This document shows positions 31,929 to 39,830 of a stretch of DNA of 64,000 nt, piece after piece. The position numbers and the translations under genes were made by a program. The stretch comes from Erythrobacter sp. (GTDB lineage Bacteria > Pseudomonadota > Alphaproteobacteria > Sphingomonadales > Sphingomonadaceae), in contig JAPYPR010000001.1 in NCBI GenBank assembly GCA_029937545.1, positions 7,876 through 71,875 of the forward strand, in the 5' to 3' direction. A model generated the notes under the pieces. That model had not been told where the DNA came from. It made no database searches and worked only from the letters and a program-made list of their open reading frames with translations. Every line of letters begins with the position of its first letter. The stretch's first letter is position 1.

Positions 31929-33010
31929 GTCTTGTCCTTTCGCCTCTCGCCTTCGGCAAATCCGGCCCCGCGCGGCCAATCGCGCGGCGTGAGGGCCAGC
32001 ACCTTGAACAGTTCGCCCATGGCCGTCGGCTGAACGAGCCGGTCGTGCGCTGCCGCAATGTCTTTCGCTCGATCGGGCGAAGCGTTTGCAAGCGCCTGTG
32101 CCCGCAGGCCGATCCCCATGGCGCTTAGCCATTCGCCCTGCGTCGCCGTGGCAGTGGCGAGTCCGGCGCGCCTGGCGACCTCCAGCAGCATGGCGAAATC
32201 GACATGCGCGGTGAGGTCCATTTCGCCGGGACCGTCGAATACGCCGACCTTCTCATGCGTTTTGACCGCTTGCAGGGTCGAGCCGGACCGCGGGGCGAGA
32301 TGCCCGTAGTCGACGAACAGCGCCGCGCCGCCTTGCCGCTCCAGCCGTTCGGCCAGCGCATCGACCAAGGCCGCCGCCGCAGGACAGGTCTCGATCACCG
32401 TGCCCGGTTCCGCCGCCCGCTGCTCTGCCGGCACCGCATCGTCCATCGGGCTCGGCCCGGCGGCGAAGACGAAGCCGCCCTCCTCGTCCAGCGCCACCAT
32501 CCGCTCGCGCCAGCCCCTTGTCGTCATCACCAGTTGGCGCACCGGGAGCGCGTCGAGAAATTCGTTCGCCGCCAGCAGGATCGGGCGGTCTTCGGGCAGG
32601 CTGTCGATCGTATCGTGGAACTGCGCGCCTGCCAGCGCGCCGGACTGGACCGCGCGCAAGGTTTTTGAGCCTTCGACCAGATGCACCTCGGGCCGCAGAC
32701 CCTGGCTCGCCATAGCGCGCAGCGCATCGCTCGCCAGCGTGCCCCGCCCTGGCCCTAGCTCGACATAGATCGCGTTTGCCGACTCGCCCGCGCGGGTCCA
32801 GATATCGGCCAACCACAGCCCGATCATCTCGCCGAACATCTGGCTGATCTCCGGTGCAGTGGTGAAATCGCCTGCTGCGCCCAGCGGATCGCGGCTGGTG
32901 TAATAGCGCGCATTGCTTTCGCCCATGTAGCGCGCCACCGGCATCGGCCCGTGCCGCTCGATCAAGCGGCGAAAACTGGTCGCCAGATCGCCGGGTGCGC
33001 CTTCGCTCAT
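31925..33010 (-). CDS. MidA/NDUFAF7-family class I methyltransferase
   Basis: A 361-residue SAM-dependent methyltransferase of the DUF185 (NDUFAF7/MidA) family. The mitochondrial homologue methylates an Arg of complex I subunit NDUFS2, an established function; the role here is inferred. Visible are the SRDPLGAAGDFTTAPEISQMFGEMIGLW signature (residues ~40-68), a Rossmann VELGPGRGTL motif (~84), NEFLDALPV and VDYGHLA. Start at 33010 overlaps the stop of lgt (ATGA); its own stop overlaps the DUF2147 start. Three genes lgt-midA-DUF2147 form a tightly packed operon. Confidence 0.9.
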   Translation of the reverse strand: MSEGAPGDLATSFRRLIERHGPMPVARYMGESNARYYTSRDPLGAAGDFTTAPEISQMFGEMIGLWLADIWTRAGESANAIYVELGPGRGTLASDALRAMASQGLRPEVHLVEGSKTLRAVQSGALAGAQFHDTIDSLPEDRPILLAANEFLDALPVRQLVMTTRGWRERMVALDEEGGFVFAAGPSPMDDAVPAEQRAAEPGTVIETCPAAAALVDALAERLERQGGAALFVDYGHLAPRSGSTLQAVKTHEKVGVFDGPGEMDLTAHVDFAMLLEVARRAGLATATATQGEWLSAMGIGLRAQALANASPDRAKDIAAAHDRLVQPTAMGELFKVLALTPRDWPRGAGFAEGERRKDKT

Positions 33011-33882
33011 GCGGTTGCCGGCTTGCCCGCTTTCGCGCCGCCGATCGCCGGGCGCGCCAGCGCAAAGGCCAGCACGCCGAGGCCCACCGCGATCATCGGC
33101 AGGCTCAGCCATTGACCGCGCGACAGGCCGGTTTCGACCACCACATTGGCGAGATGCGCATCGGGCTCGCGGAAGAATTCGTTGACGAAACGCCCGACGC
33201 CCATGCCGACGGTGAACAGGCCGACCAGCAGGCCCGGGCGGTAGCGGGCGCGGGTTTTCCAGAACAGGACGATCAGGATCACGCCGAGCAGCAGCCCTTC
33301 CAGCCCTGCCTGGAACAGCTGGCTGGGATAGCGCGGCAATTGCAGCGGATCGCTCGGGAAGATCATCGCGAAGGGGAAATCGCCTTCCACCGGACGGCCG
33401 TAAAGCTCGCCGTTCACGAAGTTCGCCAGCCGCCCCAGCATGTAGGCGAGCGGGACGTTCACCGCGATATAGTCGCAAATGCGCAGCCAGTTGAGGTGCC
33501 CGCGCCAGGCCACCCAGCTGATTGCCACCAGCACGCCGATGACCCCGCCGTGAAAGCTCATCCCGCCTTCCCACAGCTTGAACATGTCCACCGTCCCGAA
33601 CAGTTCGGGGCGGTAGAAAGCGACATAGCCGAGCCGCCCGCCGAGGATCACACCGAGCGTGCAGTAAAAGAACAGATCGTCCGCATGGCGCTGGGCCATC
33701 GGGCTGCCCGGCGCCTTGATCATCTTCGACAGGTGCCAGTAGCCGAGCAGGATGCCGAGCAGATAGGCCAGCGAATAGAAGCGCAGCTGGAAGGCGCCGA
33801 TCTCGAACAGGTAGGGCCGCAGCCCCAGATCCTGCCAGTAGATCGGGTCGGTAGCGCCGCTCGCGGCGAGTAGTGACAGCAA
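33007..33882 (-). CDS. lgt: Prolipoprotein diacylglyceryl transferase
   Basis: Transfers diacylglycerol to the lipobox Cys of prolipoproteins at the inner membrane. The 291 residues have about seven helices and the Lgt signature block GRLANFVNGELYGRPVEGDFPFAMIFP, together with GGRLGYVAFYRPELF and GGMSFHGGVIGV. Length is normal. The start is a TTG at 33882, supported by a GAGGA ribosome site 8 bases upstream; no ATG in frame fits the N-terminus. It leads the lgt-midA-DUF2147 group. Confidence 0.95.
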   Translation of the reverse strand: MLSLLAASGATDPIYWQDLGLRPYLFEIGAFQLRFYSLAYLLGILLGYWHLSKMIKAPGSPMAQRHADDLFFYCTLGVILGGRLGYVAFYRPELFGTVDMFKLWEGGMSFHGGVIGVLVAISWVAWRGHLNWLRICDYIAVNVPLAYMLGRLANFVNGELYGRPVEGDFPFAMIFPSDPLQLPRYPSQLFQAGLEGLLLGVILIVLFWKTRARYRPGLLVGLFTVGMGVGRFVNEFFREPDAHLANVVVETGLSRGQWLSLPMIAVGLGVLAFALARPAIGGAKAGKPATA

Positions 33883-34045
33883 GGGCTTATCCTCTTAGAG
33901 ACATGTGCAAGGCCGTATCCGACGACCCGTCGGCGGCGGCTTTTGGCATAGCAGGAGTTTTGGGGAAAGCCTGCGTCGAGCCGCAATTTCTGCGCGAGCC
34001 TCGAATCGGGGCCGTGCGTCGTTTTGAGAGAGGATCTTGACCACC

Positions 34046-35740
34046 ATGCCCACCGAACTCGACAAGGACATCGACCGCATTACCGACGCCGTGACCGCGC
34101 CGGGCCAGATGTTCGAACTGACCGAGGCGACGCGCCGCGGTGTTACCGTGCCGGCATTCAAGAACGCGCCCCCCAGCCTTGCGCATTTCTTCGCCCATTT
34201 CTGCAACGAGAAGAAGGACGAGACCTTCCTCGTCGATGGCGACATGCGCATGACCTTCGGCGAGGTCTGGCACGCTGCCAGCCATGTCGCGCATGGCCTC
34301 GCGACCGCGCATGGCATCGAGAAGGGCGACCGCGTGGGCCTCGCGGCGCGCAATTCGGTCAACTGGATCGTAGCCTACATGGGAATCCTGATGTCGGGCG
34401 GTTGCGCCACGCTGCTCAACGGCTGGTGGGCGGGCGAGGAACTCGCCTACGGAATCGACCTGTGCGAATGCAAGCTGGTGCTGGCCGATGCGCAGCGCGC
34501 CGCGCGCCTCGAAGGGGTCGACCACCCGGCCAAGGTCGTCGTTTTCGATCATGGCAAGCCGAGCGAGGGCCTTGCCCCGATCTGGGCGGCAGGCGATACG
34601 GCGATGAAGATGCTGGGCGAGATCGGTCCTGACGATCTCGCGACCATTCTCTATACTTCCGGCTCCACCGGACGCCCCAAGGGTGCCTACTCCGATCACC
34701 TCGGCGTCGTCTCGGGCACGATGAACTATGTCTGCCAGACGGCGATGATCCTCCAGCTGTTGACCGAGCGGGGCGAGGCCCCGACCGTGCAGCCGAGTGC
34801 GCTGGTCGCCGTGCCGCTGTTCCACGTGACGGGCGAAGTGCCGCTGTTCCTCCAGAGCTTCGCCATGGGCCGCAAGCTGGTGCTGATGCCGAAGTGGGAT
34901 GCGGGCGAGGCATTGCGCCTGCTCGAAGAGGAGAAGATCACCTATTTCGTCGGCGTGCCGTTGATGAGCTACGAGATCGCCACGCATCCCGAGCGCGAGA
35001 AATACGACCTCTCGCAGTGCAAGACCTTTGCCGCCGGCGGCGCAGCGCGTCCGGTGGAGCATGTGAAGAAGATCAAGTCCGCTTTCGAGGACGGCTACCC
35101 GGTGCTCGGCTACGGTCTCACCGAAACCAATGGGGTCGGCGCAGGCAACCTCAACGAGAACTATCTGGCCAAGCCCAACAGCACCGGCACGCCTTCCCGT
35201 CCACTGGTCGAAATGGCCATCCTCGACGATGACGGCAACCACCTGCCGCAGGGCGAAGTGGGCGAAGTCTCGATCCGTTCGGTCTGCAATTTCCTCGGCT
35301 ACTGGCGCAACGAGGAAGCAACCAAGGCCGCATTCAGCGAGGATGCCTTCTTCCGGACCGGCGACCTCGGCTACATGGACGAGGACGATTACCTCTTCAT
35401 CGTCGATCGCAAGAAGGACATCATCATTCGCGGCGGCGAAAACATCTCCTGCATCGAGGTGGAGGAGGCGATCTATGCACATCCGGCAGTGGCCGAATGC
35501 TCCGTCTTCGGCCTGCCGGACGAGCGCTTCGGCGAAATCCCGGCAGCGGTTTATCTGACGCACGAGGGCAAGGAACTTTCCTCCGACGATCTGCAGGGTT
35601 TCCTGCGCGAGCATATCGCCGCCTTCAAGGTGCCGAGCGTTCTGTGGCAGGCTGAAGAGCAGCTGCCGCGGCTCGGCACGCAGAAGGTCGACAAGCGAAC
35701 CGTCAAGGCCACCTACGCGAGCGATTACGAGGCCGCTTGA
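34046..35740 (+). CDS. Acyl-CoA synthetase (ANL family)
   Basis: A ~564-residue acid-CoA ligase. Motifs: ILYTSGSTGRPKGAYSDH (A3), VPLFHVTGEVPLFLQSF, LGYGLTETNGVGAG (A5), RTGDLGYMDEDDYLFIVDRKKDIIIRGGENIS (A7-A8), and the C-terminal catalytic Lys in LGTQKVDKRTVK. Acyl chain specificity cannot be read from sequence. Start could be the TTG at 34037 (ribosome site GAGG too close) or the ATG at 34046, which I prefer. The stop overlaps glnD as TTGA, so the two are coupled. Confidence 0.88.
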   Translation: MPTELDKDIDRITDAVTAPGQMFELTEATRRGVTVPAFKNAPPSLAHFFAHFCNEKKDETFLVDGDMRMTFGEVWHAASHVAHGLATAHGIEKGDRVGLAARNSVNWIVAYMGILMSGGCATLLNGWWAGEELAYGIDLCECKLVLADAQRAARLEGVDHPAKVVVFDHGKPSEGLAPIWAAGDTAMKMLGEIGPDDLATILYTSGSTGRPKGAYSDHLGVVSGTMNYVCQTAMILQLLTERGEAPTVQPSALVAVPLFHVTGEVPLFLQSFAMGRKLVLMPKWDAGEALRLLEEEKITYFVGVPLMSYEIATHPEREKYDLSQCKTFAAGGAARPVEHVKKIKSAFEDGYPVLGYGLTETNGVGAGNLNENYLAKPNSTGTPSRPLVEMAILDDDGNHLPQGEVGEVSIRSVCNFLGYWRNEEATKAAFSEDAFFRTGDLGYMDEDDYLFIVDRKKDIIIRGGENISCIEVEEAIYAHPAVAECSVFGLPDERFGEIPAAVYLTHEGKELSSDDLQGFLREHIAAFKVPSVLWQAEEQLPRLGTQKVDKRTVKATYASDYEAA

Positions 35741-38496
35741 GCACTTTCCGCATTCCCCGCCAGCGCGCGATCTTCGACCGGCGCGATATCGCCGCGCGGA
35801 TCGACGCGCTGGTGGAGGAGCATGGCGAGAACGCACGGCCACATATCGTCGAGCTGCTCAAGGAGGCGCTGGAGAAGGGTCGCGCCGAACTCGCGCGGCG
35901 GCTGGAAGAGAAGCATTCTGCCGGGCATGAATGCGCGGGCGGGCATTCCTTCCTGATCGACCAGCTGCTGCGCGTAATTCACGATCACGCCACGACCCAT
36001 CTCTACCCCAGCGCCAATCGCTCGCAGGCCGAGCGGCTGACGATCATGGCCGTCGGCGGCTACGGCCGCTCCGAAATGGCGCCGCATTCGGATGTCGACA
36101 TCGCCTTCCTCGTCGGCGGCAAGAAGACCGCCTGGTGCGAGCAGGTGGTCGAGGCGATGCTATACCTGATGTGGGATCTCGGCCTGAAAGTCGGCCATTC
36201 GACCCGCACGCTGGACGAGGCCATGCGCCTCTCCAAGAATGACCTCACCATCCGCACCGCCCTGCTCGAAGGCCGCTATGTCTGGGGCGACCAGGCACTC
36301 TACGACGAAGGCTCTCGCCGCTACACGTCGGAAGTCGTGCGCGGCAACGAGCGCACCTTCGTCACCGAGAAGCTGGCCGAGCGCAACGCGCGGCACAAGC
36401 GCATGGGCGACAGCCGCTATGTCGTCGAACCCAATGTGAAGGACGGCAAGGGGGGCCTGCGCGACCTTCACACGCTCTACTGGATCGGCAAGTTCATCCA
36501 CCGCGTGCGCGCGGCGGCAGAGCTGGTCGATGTCGGCCTGTTCACGCAGGCAGAGTACCGCAGCTTCCGCCGGGCGGAGAACTTCCTCCTCGCCGTGCGC
36601 TGCCACTTGCATGTCCTCACCGGCCGCGCCGAGGACCGGCTGACTTTCGACATGCAGCGCCAGATTGCCGAGCGGATGAATTTCGCCGAGCGGCCGGGCA
36701 AGAGCTCGGTCGAACGGTTCATGCAGCTCTACTTCCTGCACGCGAAGCGGGTCGGCTCGCTCACCGGCGTATTCCTCGCGCATATCGACGAGCAGTTCGA
36801 AGCTAAGAGCGCCCGCTCCGGCTTCTTCGCGGGCTGGAAGCAGAAGGCGCGCACCGTGAAAGGCTACCGGGTGTTCGGCGGCAAGATCGCCACGCCCTCG
36901 GACGACTGGTTCCGCAAGGATCCCGTACGCCTGATCGAGATCTTCCGGATCGCCGAGGAGCAACAGCTCGAGGTCCATCCCGAAACCATGCGCCAGGCGG
37001 ACCGCGACAGCGGGTTGATCGACAAGGCGGTACGCAATGACGAGCGCGCAAACGCGTCGTTCCTTGACCTGCTGTGCGGCCGCAACGATCCCGAAACGGT
37101 CCTGCGCTGGATGAACGAGACCGGCGTGTTCGGGAAATTCGTGCCCGATTTCGGCAAGGTCAACGCGCAGATGCAGTTCGACATGTACCACCACTATACG
37201 GTGGACGAGCATACCATCCGCGCGATCGGCCTGCTCAACAAGATCGAGAAGGGCGAACTGGCCGACGATCACCCGCGCGCCACGCGACTGATCCACAAGG
37301 TGATTTCGCGCCGCGTGGCTTACGTAGCGGCACTGCTGCACGATATCGCCAAGGGGCGCGGCGGCGATCATTCGGAACTTGGCGCGGATGTCGCGCACGA
37401 GCTGTGTCCGCGCTTCGGCCTCTCCGACAGCGAGACCGAGCTGGTCGCCTGGCTCGTGCTGCATCATCTGCTGATGAGCCACACGGCGCAGAAGCGCGAC
37501 CTCACCGACCCGAAGACGATCGAAGATTTCGTCGGCAAGGTGCAGAGCCAGGAGCGGCTGCGGCATCTCGCGATCCTGACCGCGGTCGACATCCGCGCCG
37601 TCGGTCCGGGCACGTGGAACAGCTGGAAGGGCCAGCTGCTCGGCGAGCTTTACGACACGGCGAGCGAGCGCCTGCGCCTCGGCCACATGCGCGAGGGGCG
37701 CGAACGAAAGATCGCGGCGAAGAAGGCCGAAGTGGCGGACCTGCTTGGCGGCAAGTCCGATCTGGTCGAAAGCGTAGGCGGAGCGATGGGCGACCCCTAC
37801 TGGATCGCCGAACCGGTCGATATCATCGCCCTCAACCTGGTACATTATGCCGCCGCGCGCGAGCAGAAGCACGACCTTTCGATCCATTGCGAGTTCTACG
37901 AAGAGCGCGGCGCGACGCTGGTGACCGTGATCGCCGCCGACCACCCGGGCCTGTTCTACCGCATCGCGGGCGGCATCCACCTTGCCGGCGGCAACATCAT
38001 CGATGCGCGCATTCACACCACCCGGCAGGGCTGGGCAATCGACAATTTCCTGGTGCAAGACCCCCACGGCGGCGCCTTCGCGGAGGCAGGCCAGCTCGAG
38101 CGGCTGAAGACAAGCATCGAGGATGCGCTGGCCAACCGCGTCGATCTCGCCCCGCGCCTCGCGCAGCGCCCTCTGGCGCACAGCCGCGCACGTGCCTTCG
38201 ACGTGTCCCCGCGCGTCCTGTTCGACAACAAGGCCTCCAATCGCTTCACCGTTATCGAAGTGAACGCGCGGGACCGCCCGGCGCTGCTCAACCGCCTCGC
38301 ACGGGTGCTTTTCGAAAGCCGCCTCGTGGTGCACTCTGCCCATGTGACGAACTACGGCGAACGGGCGGCGGACACCTTCTACATCACCGACCTCACTGGC
38401 CACAAGCTGGAGCAAGGCGAGCGGATGAACCGTATCGAAGCCAGGCTGATCGAAGCCGCCAGCGATGCGACGCAGGACCGGCTGGAGAACGCCTGA
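35737..38496 (+). CDS. glnD: Bifunctional uridylyltransferase/uridylyl-removing enzyme
   Basis: Nitrogen-status sensor that adds and removes UMP on PII proteins. The 919 residues have the nucleotidyltransferase motif GGYGRSEMAPHSDVDIAFL near residue 107, the HD hydrolase block LLHDIAKGRGGDHSELGADVAHEL near 535, and two C-terminal ACT domains (near 726 and 838) for glutamine sensing. Start is a TTG that overlaps the acyl-CoA synthetase stop as TTGA. Length is typical of alphaproteobacteria. PII genes are not in the window. Confidence 0.96.
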   Translation: MSTFRIPRQRAIFDRRDIAARIDALVEEHGENARPHIVELLKEALEKGRAELARRLEEKHSAGHECAGGHSFLIDQLLRVIHDHATTHLYPSANRSQAERLTIMAVGGYGRSEMAPHSDVDIAFLVGGKKTAWCEQVVEAMLYLMWDLGLKVGHSTRTLDEAMRLSKNDLTIRTALLEGRYVWGDQALYDEGSRRYTSEVVRGNERTFVTEKLAERNARHKRMGDSRYVVEPNVKDGKGGLRDLHTLYWIGKFIHRVRAAAELVDVGLFTQAEYRSFRRAENFLLAVRCHLHVLTGRAEDRLTFDMQRQIAERMNFAERPGKSSVERFMQLYFLHAKRVGSLTGVFLAHIDEQFEAKSARSGFFAGWKQKARTVKGYRVFGGKIATPSDDWFRKDPVRLIEIFRIAEEQQLEVHPETMRQADRDSGLIDKAVRNDERANASFLDLLCGRNDPETVLRWMNETGVFGKFVPDFGKVNAQMQFDMYHHYTVDEHTIRAIGLLNKIEKGELADDHPRATRLIHKVISRRVAYVAALLHDIAKGRGGDHSELGADVAHELCPRFGLSDSETELVAWLVLHHLLMSHTAQKRDLTDPKTIEDFVGKVQSQERLRHLAILTAVDIRAVGPGTWNSWKGQLLGELYDTASERLRLGHMREGRERKIAAKKAEVADLLGGKSDLVESVGGAMGDPYWIAEPVDIIALNLVHYAAAREQKHDLSIHCEFYEERGATLVTVIAADHPGLFYRIAGGIHLAGGNIIDARIHTTRQGWAIDNFLVQDPHGGAFAEAGQLERLKTSIEDALANRVDLAPRLAQRPLAHSRARAFDVSPRVLFDNKASNRFTVIEVNARDRPALLNRLARVLFESRLVVHSAHVTNYGERAADTFYITDLTGHKLEQGERMNRIEARLIEAASDATQDRLENA

Positions 38497-38503
38497 GGCA
38501 GGC

Positions 38504-39166
38504 TCAGCCGCGCTTTCCGAACAGCGCCGTCCCCACCCGAACATGCGTTGCGCCCAGCTTGACGGCAGTCTCGTAATCGCCGCTCATGCCCATGCTGCGG
38601 CCCTCCAGTCCGTGGTCGCGCGCCAGCTTGTCCAGCAAAGCGAAGAAGGGAGTCGGTTCGATCTCGAATGGCGGGATGCACATCAGGCCGGCTACCGGGA
38701 TGTCCGCCTCGCGCGCCTGGTCGAGCAGCGCGGGCAGTTCGGCGATCGGGCAGCCGCCTTTCTGCTCTTCCTCGCCGACGTCGACCTGCACGAAGCACGG
38801 CACGCGTCGGCCCGTCTTGTCCATCGCCTTGCCCAGCGCCTTCACAAGGCTCGGGCGGTCGAGCGAGTGGATCGCGTCGAACAGCGCCACGGCATCTTCC
38901 GCCTTGTTCGATTGCAGCTGGCCGATGAGGTGCAGTTGCACCGCCGGATATTCTTCGCGCAGCACGGGCCATTTTGCCTGCGCCTCCTGCACGCGGTTCT
39001 CGCCGAAATGGCGCTGGCCTTCGATCAGCAGCGGCTGGATCGCGTCTGCCGGATGGGTCTTGCTGACCGCGACCAGCGTTACCTCGCCCGGATCGCGGCG
39101 GGCGATCTTGCATGCCTGCGCGATATTCGCCTGAACCTGCTGGAGCGGAGTGTCTGCCTTTTCCAT
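38504..39166 (-). CDS. YggS/PLPBP family pyridoxal phosphate homeostasis protein
   Basis: A 220-residue PLP-binding protein (the YggS/PROSC family), which buffers pyridoxal phosphate and influences amino-acid metabolism without a known catalytic reaction. The PLP Lys lies in VTLVAVSKTHPADA; other signatures are GENRVQEAQAKW, HLIGQLQSNK, DVGEEEQKGG and MGMSGDYETAVKLGATHVRVGTALFG. I prefer the ATG at 39166; the ATG at 39172 adds two residues. It is divergent from the thiE-like gene, with starts only 25 bases apart, sharing a palindromic TATA element. Confidence 0.92.
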   Translation of the reverse strand: MEKADTPLQQVQANIAQACKIARRDPGEVTLVAVSKTHPADAIQPLLIEGQRHFGENRVQEAQAKWPVLREEYPAVQLHLIGQLQSNKAEDAVALFDAIHSLDRPSLVKALGKAMDKTGRRVPCFVQVDVGEEEQKGGCPIAELPALLDQAREADIPVAGLMCIPPFEIEPTPFFALLDKLARDHGLEGRSMGMSGDYETAVKLGATHVRVGTALFGKRG

Positions 39167-39173
39167 GGGCATG

Positions 39174-39183
39174 CGCTATAGCG
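39174..39183. promoter_or_regulatory. Palindromic TATA element shared by yggS and the thiE-like gene
   Basis: CGCTATAGCG is a perfect 10-bp palindrome centred between the divergent start codons at 39166 (minus) and 39192 (plus). It can serve as a -10 box in either direction (TATAGC). That would place transcription starts about 0-3 bases from both ATGs, so both mRNAs could be leaderless; no ribosome site is visible for either. Confidence 0.45.
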
Positions 39184-39191
39184 GACGCCGC

Positions 39192-39701
39192 ATGAATGGA
39201 CAGGCCCTCCCGCTGATCTGGCTGCTCTCGGACGCCCGCAACGATACCGGGCTGGAGGCGGGTTTGCGCGCATTGCCGAAGGGGTCGGGTTTCGTGTTCC
39301 GGCATTATCATCTCGATCCGGCGGAGCGGCGGAGGCGGTTCGACGAGCTGGCCGCAGTCGCGCGCGAAGGCGGCCATGTGGTCGTGCTGTCGGGCGACGG
39401 GGACTGGGGCGCCGATGGCCACTACGGACCAACGGAATGCCTCGGCGGCGGGCTGCGTCTGGCAACCGCGCATGATGGCGAGGAGATCGAGGCCGCCCTC
39501 AAAGCGAAAGCGGACGGCATATTCCTCTCGCCCGTTTTCCCGACGGCGTCGCACCCCGGCGGCGCGAGGCTCGGCGCGATGGGATTTTCCGTGCTGGCCC
39601 AGCAGTCGCCCGTGCCGGTGATCGCGCTCGGAGGAATGAATGCAGAGCGGGCGCGCGAACTGAACTGGCCTCGCTGGGGAGCCATCGACGGCCTTTCGTA
39701 A
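39192..39701 (+). CDS. ThiE/TenI-like thiamine phosphate synthase-fold protein
   Basis: A 169-residue protein of the ThiE/TenI TIM-barrel family, shorter than usual ThiE (~210). The C-terminal half is recognisable: GGLRLATAHDGEEIEAALKAKADGIFLSPVFPTASHPG and PVPVIALGGMNAERARELNW. The N-terminal region differs: the usual R-x-K pyrophosphate-binding motif appears as FRHYH, and GADGVHLGQ is replaced by GADGHYGPTECL. It may be a degenerate synthase or a TenI-like protein with another role. It is divergent from yggS and probably leaderless. Confidence 0.8.
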   Translation: MNGQALPLIWLLSDARNDTGLEAGLRALPKGSGFVFRHYHLDPAERRRRFDELAAVAREGGHVVVLSGDGDWGADGHYGPTECLGGGLRLATAHDGEEIEAALKAKADGIFLSPVFPTASHPGGARLGAMGFSVLAQQSPVPVIALGGMNAERARELNWPRWGAIDGLS

Positions 39702-39769
39702 CCCCTTTCGTCACCCCTGCGAGGGAAAGGTGTGTTGCTGAGAAAATACACCCGCTCGACGAACTCCGC

Positions 39770-39799
39770 TTGACCTCGGACTCGCCGAGGATTCATACT
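39770..39799 (+). promoter_or_regulatory. Predicted ftsK promoter
   Basis: TTGACC (39770-39775) and CATACT (39794-39799) are 18 bases apart. The dyad CCTCGG-N5-CCGAGG (39774-39790) runs from the end of the -35 box through the spacer. The start codon of ftsK is 32 bases past the -10 box, with a GAGGCGAG ribosome site between. Confidence 0.5.
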
Positions 39800-39830
39800 G
39801 CCCGCTCCCGACGACACAGAGGCGAGATAC

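Noticed and set aside
33903-34040. 45-codon open frame before the acyl-CoA synthetase gene, ending TTGA at its possible TTG start
   Set aside because: No adequate ribosome site and no recognisable sequence; it could be coincidence.
36160-38544. 794-residue open frame opposite glnD
   Set aside because: Antisense shadow; long only because of high GC content.
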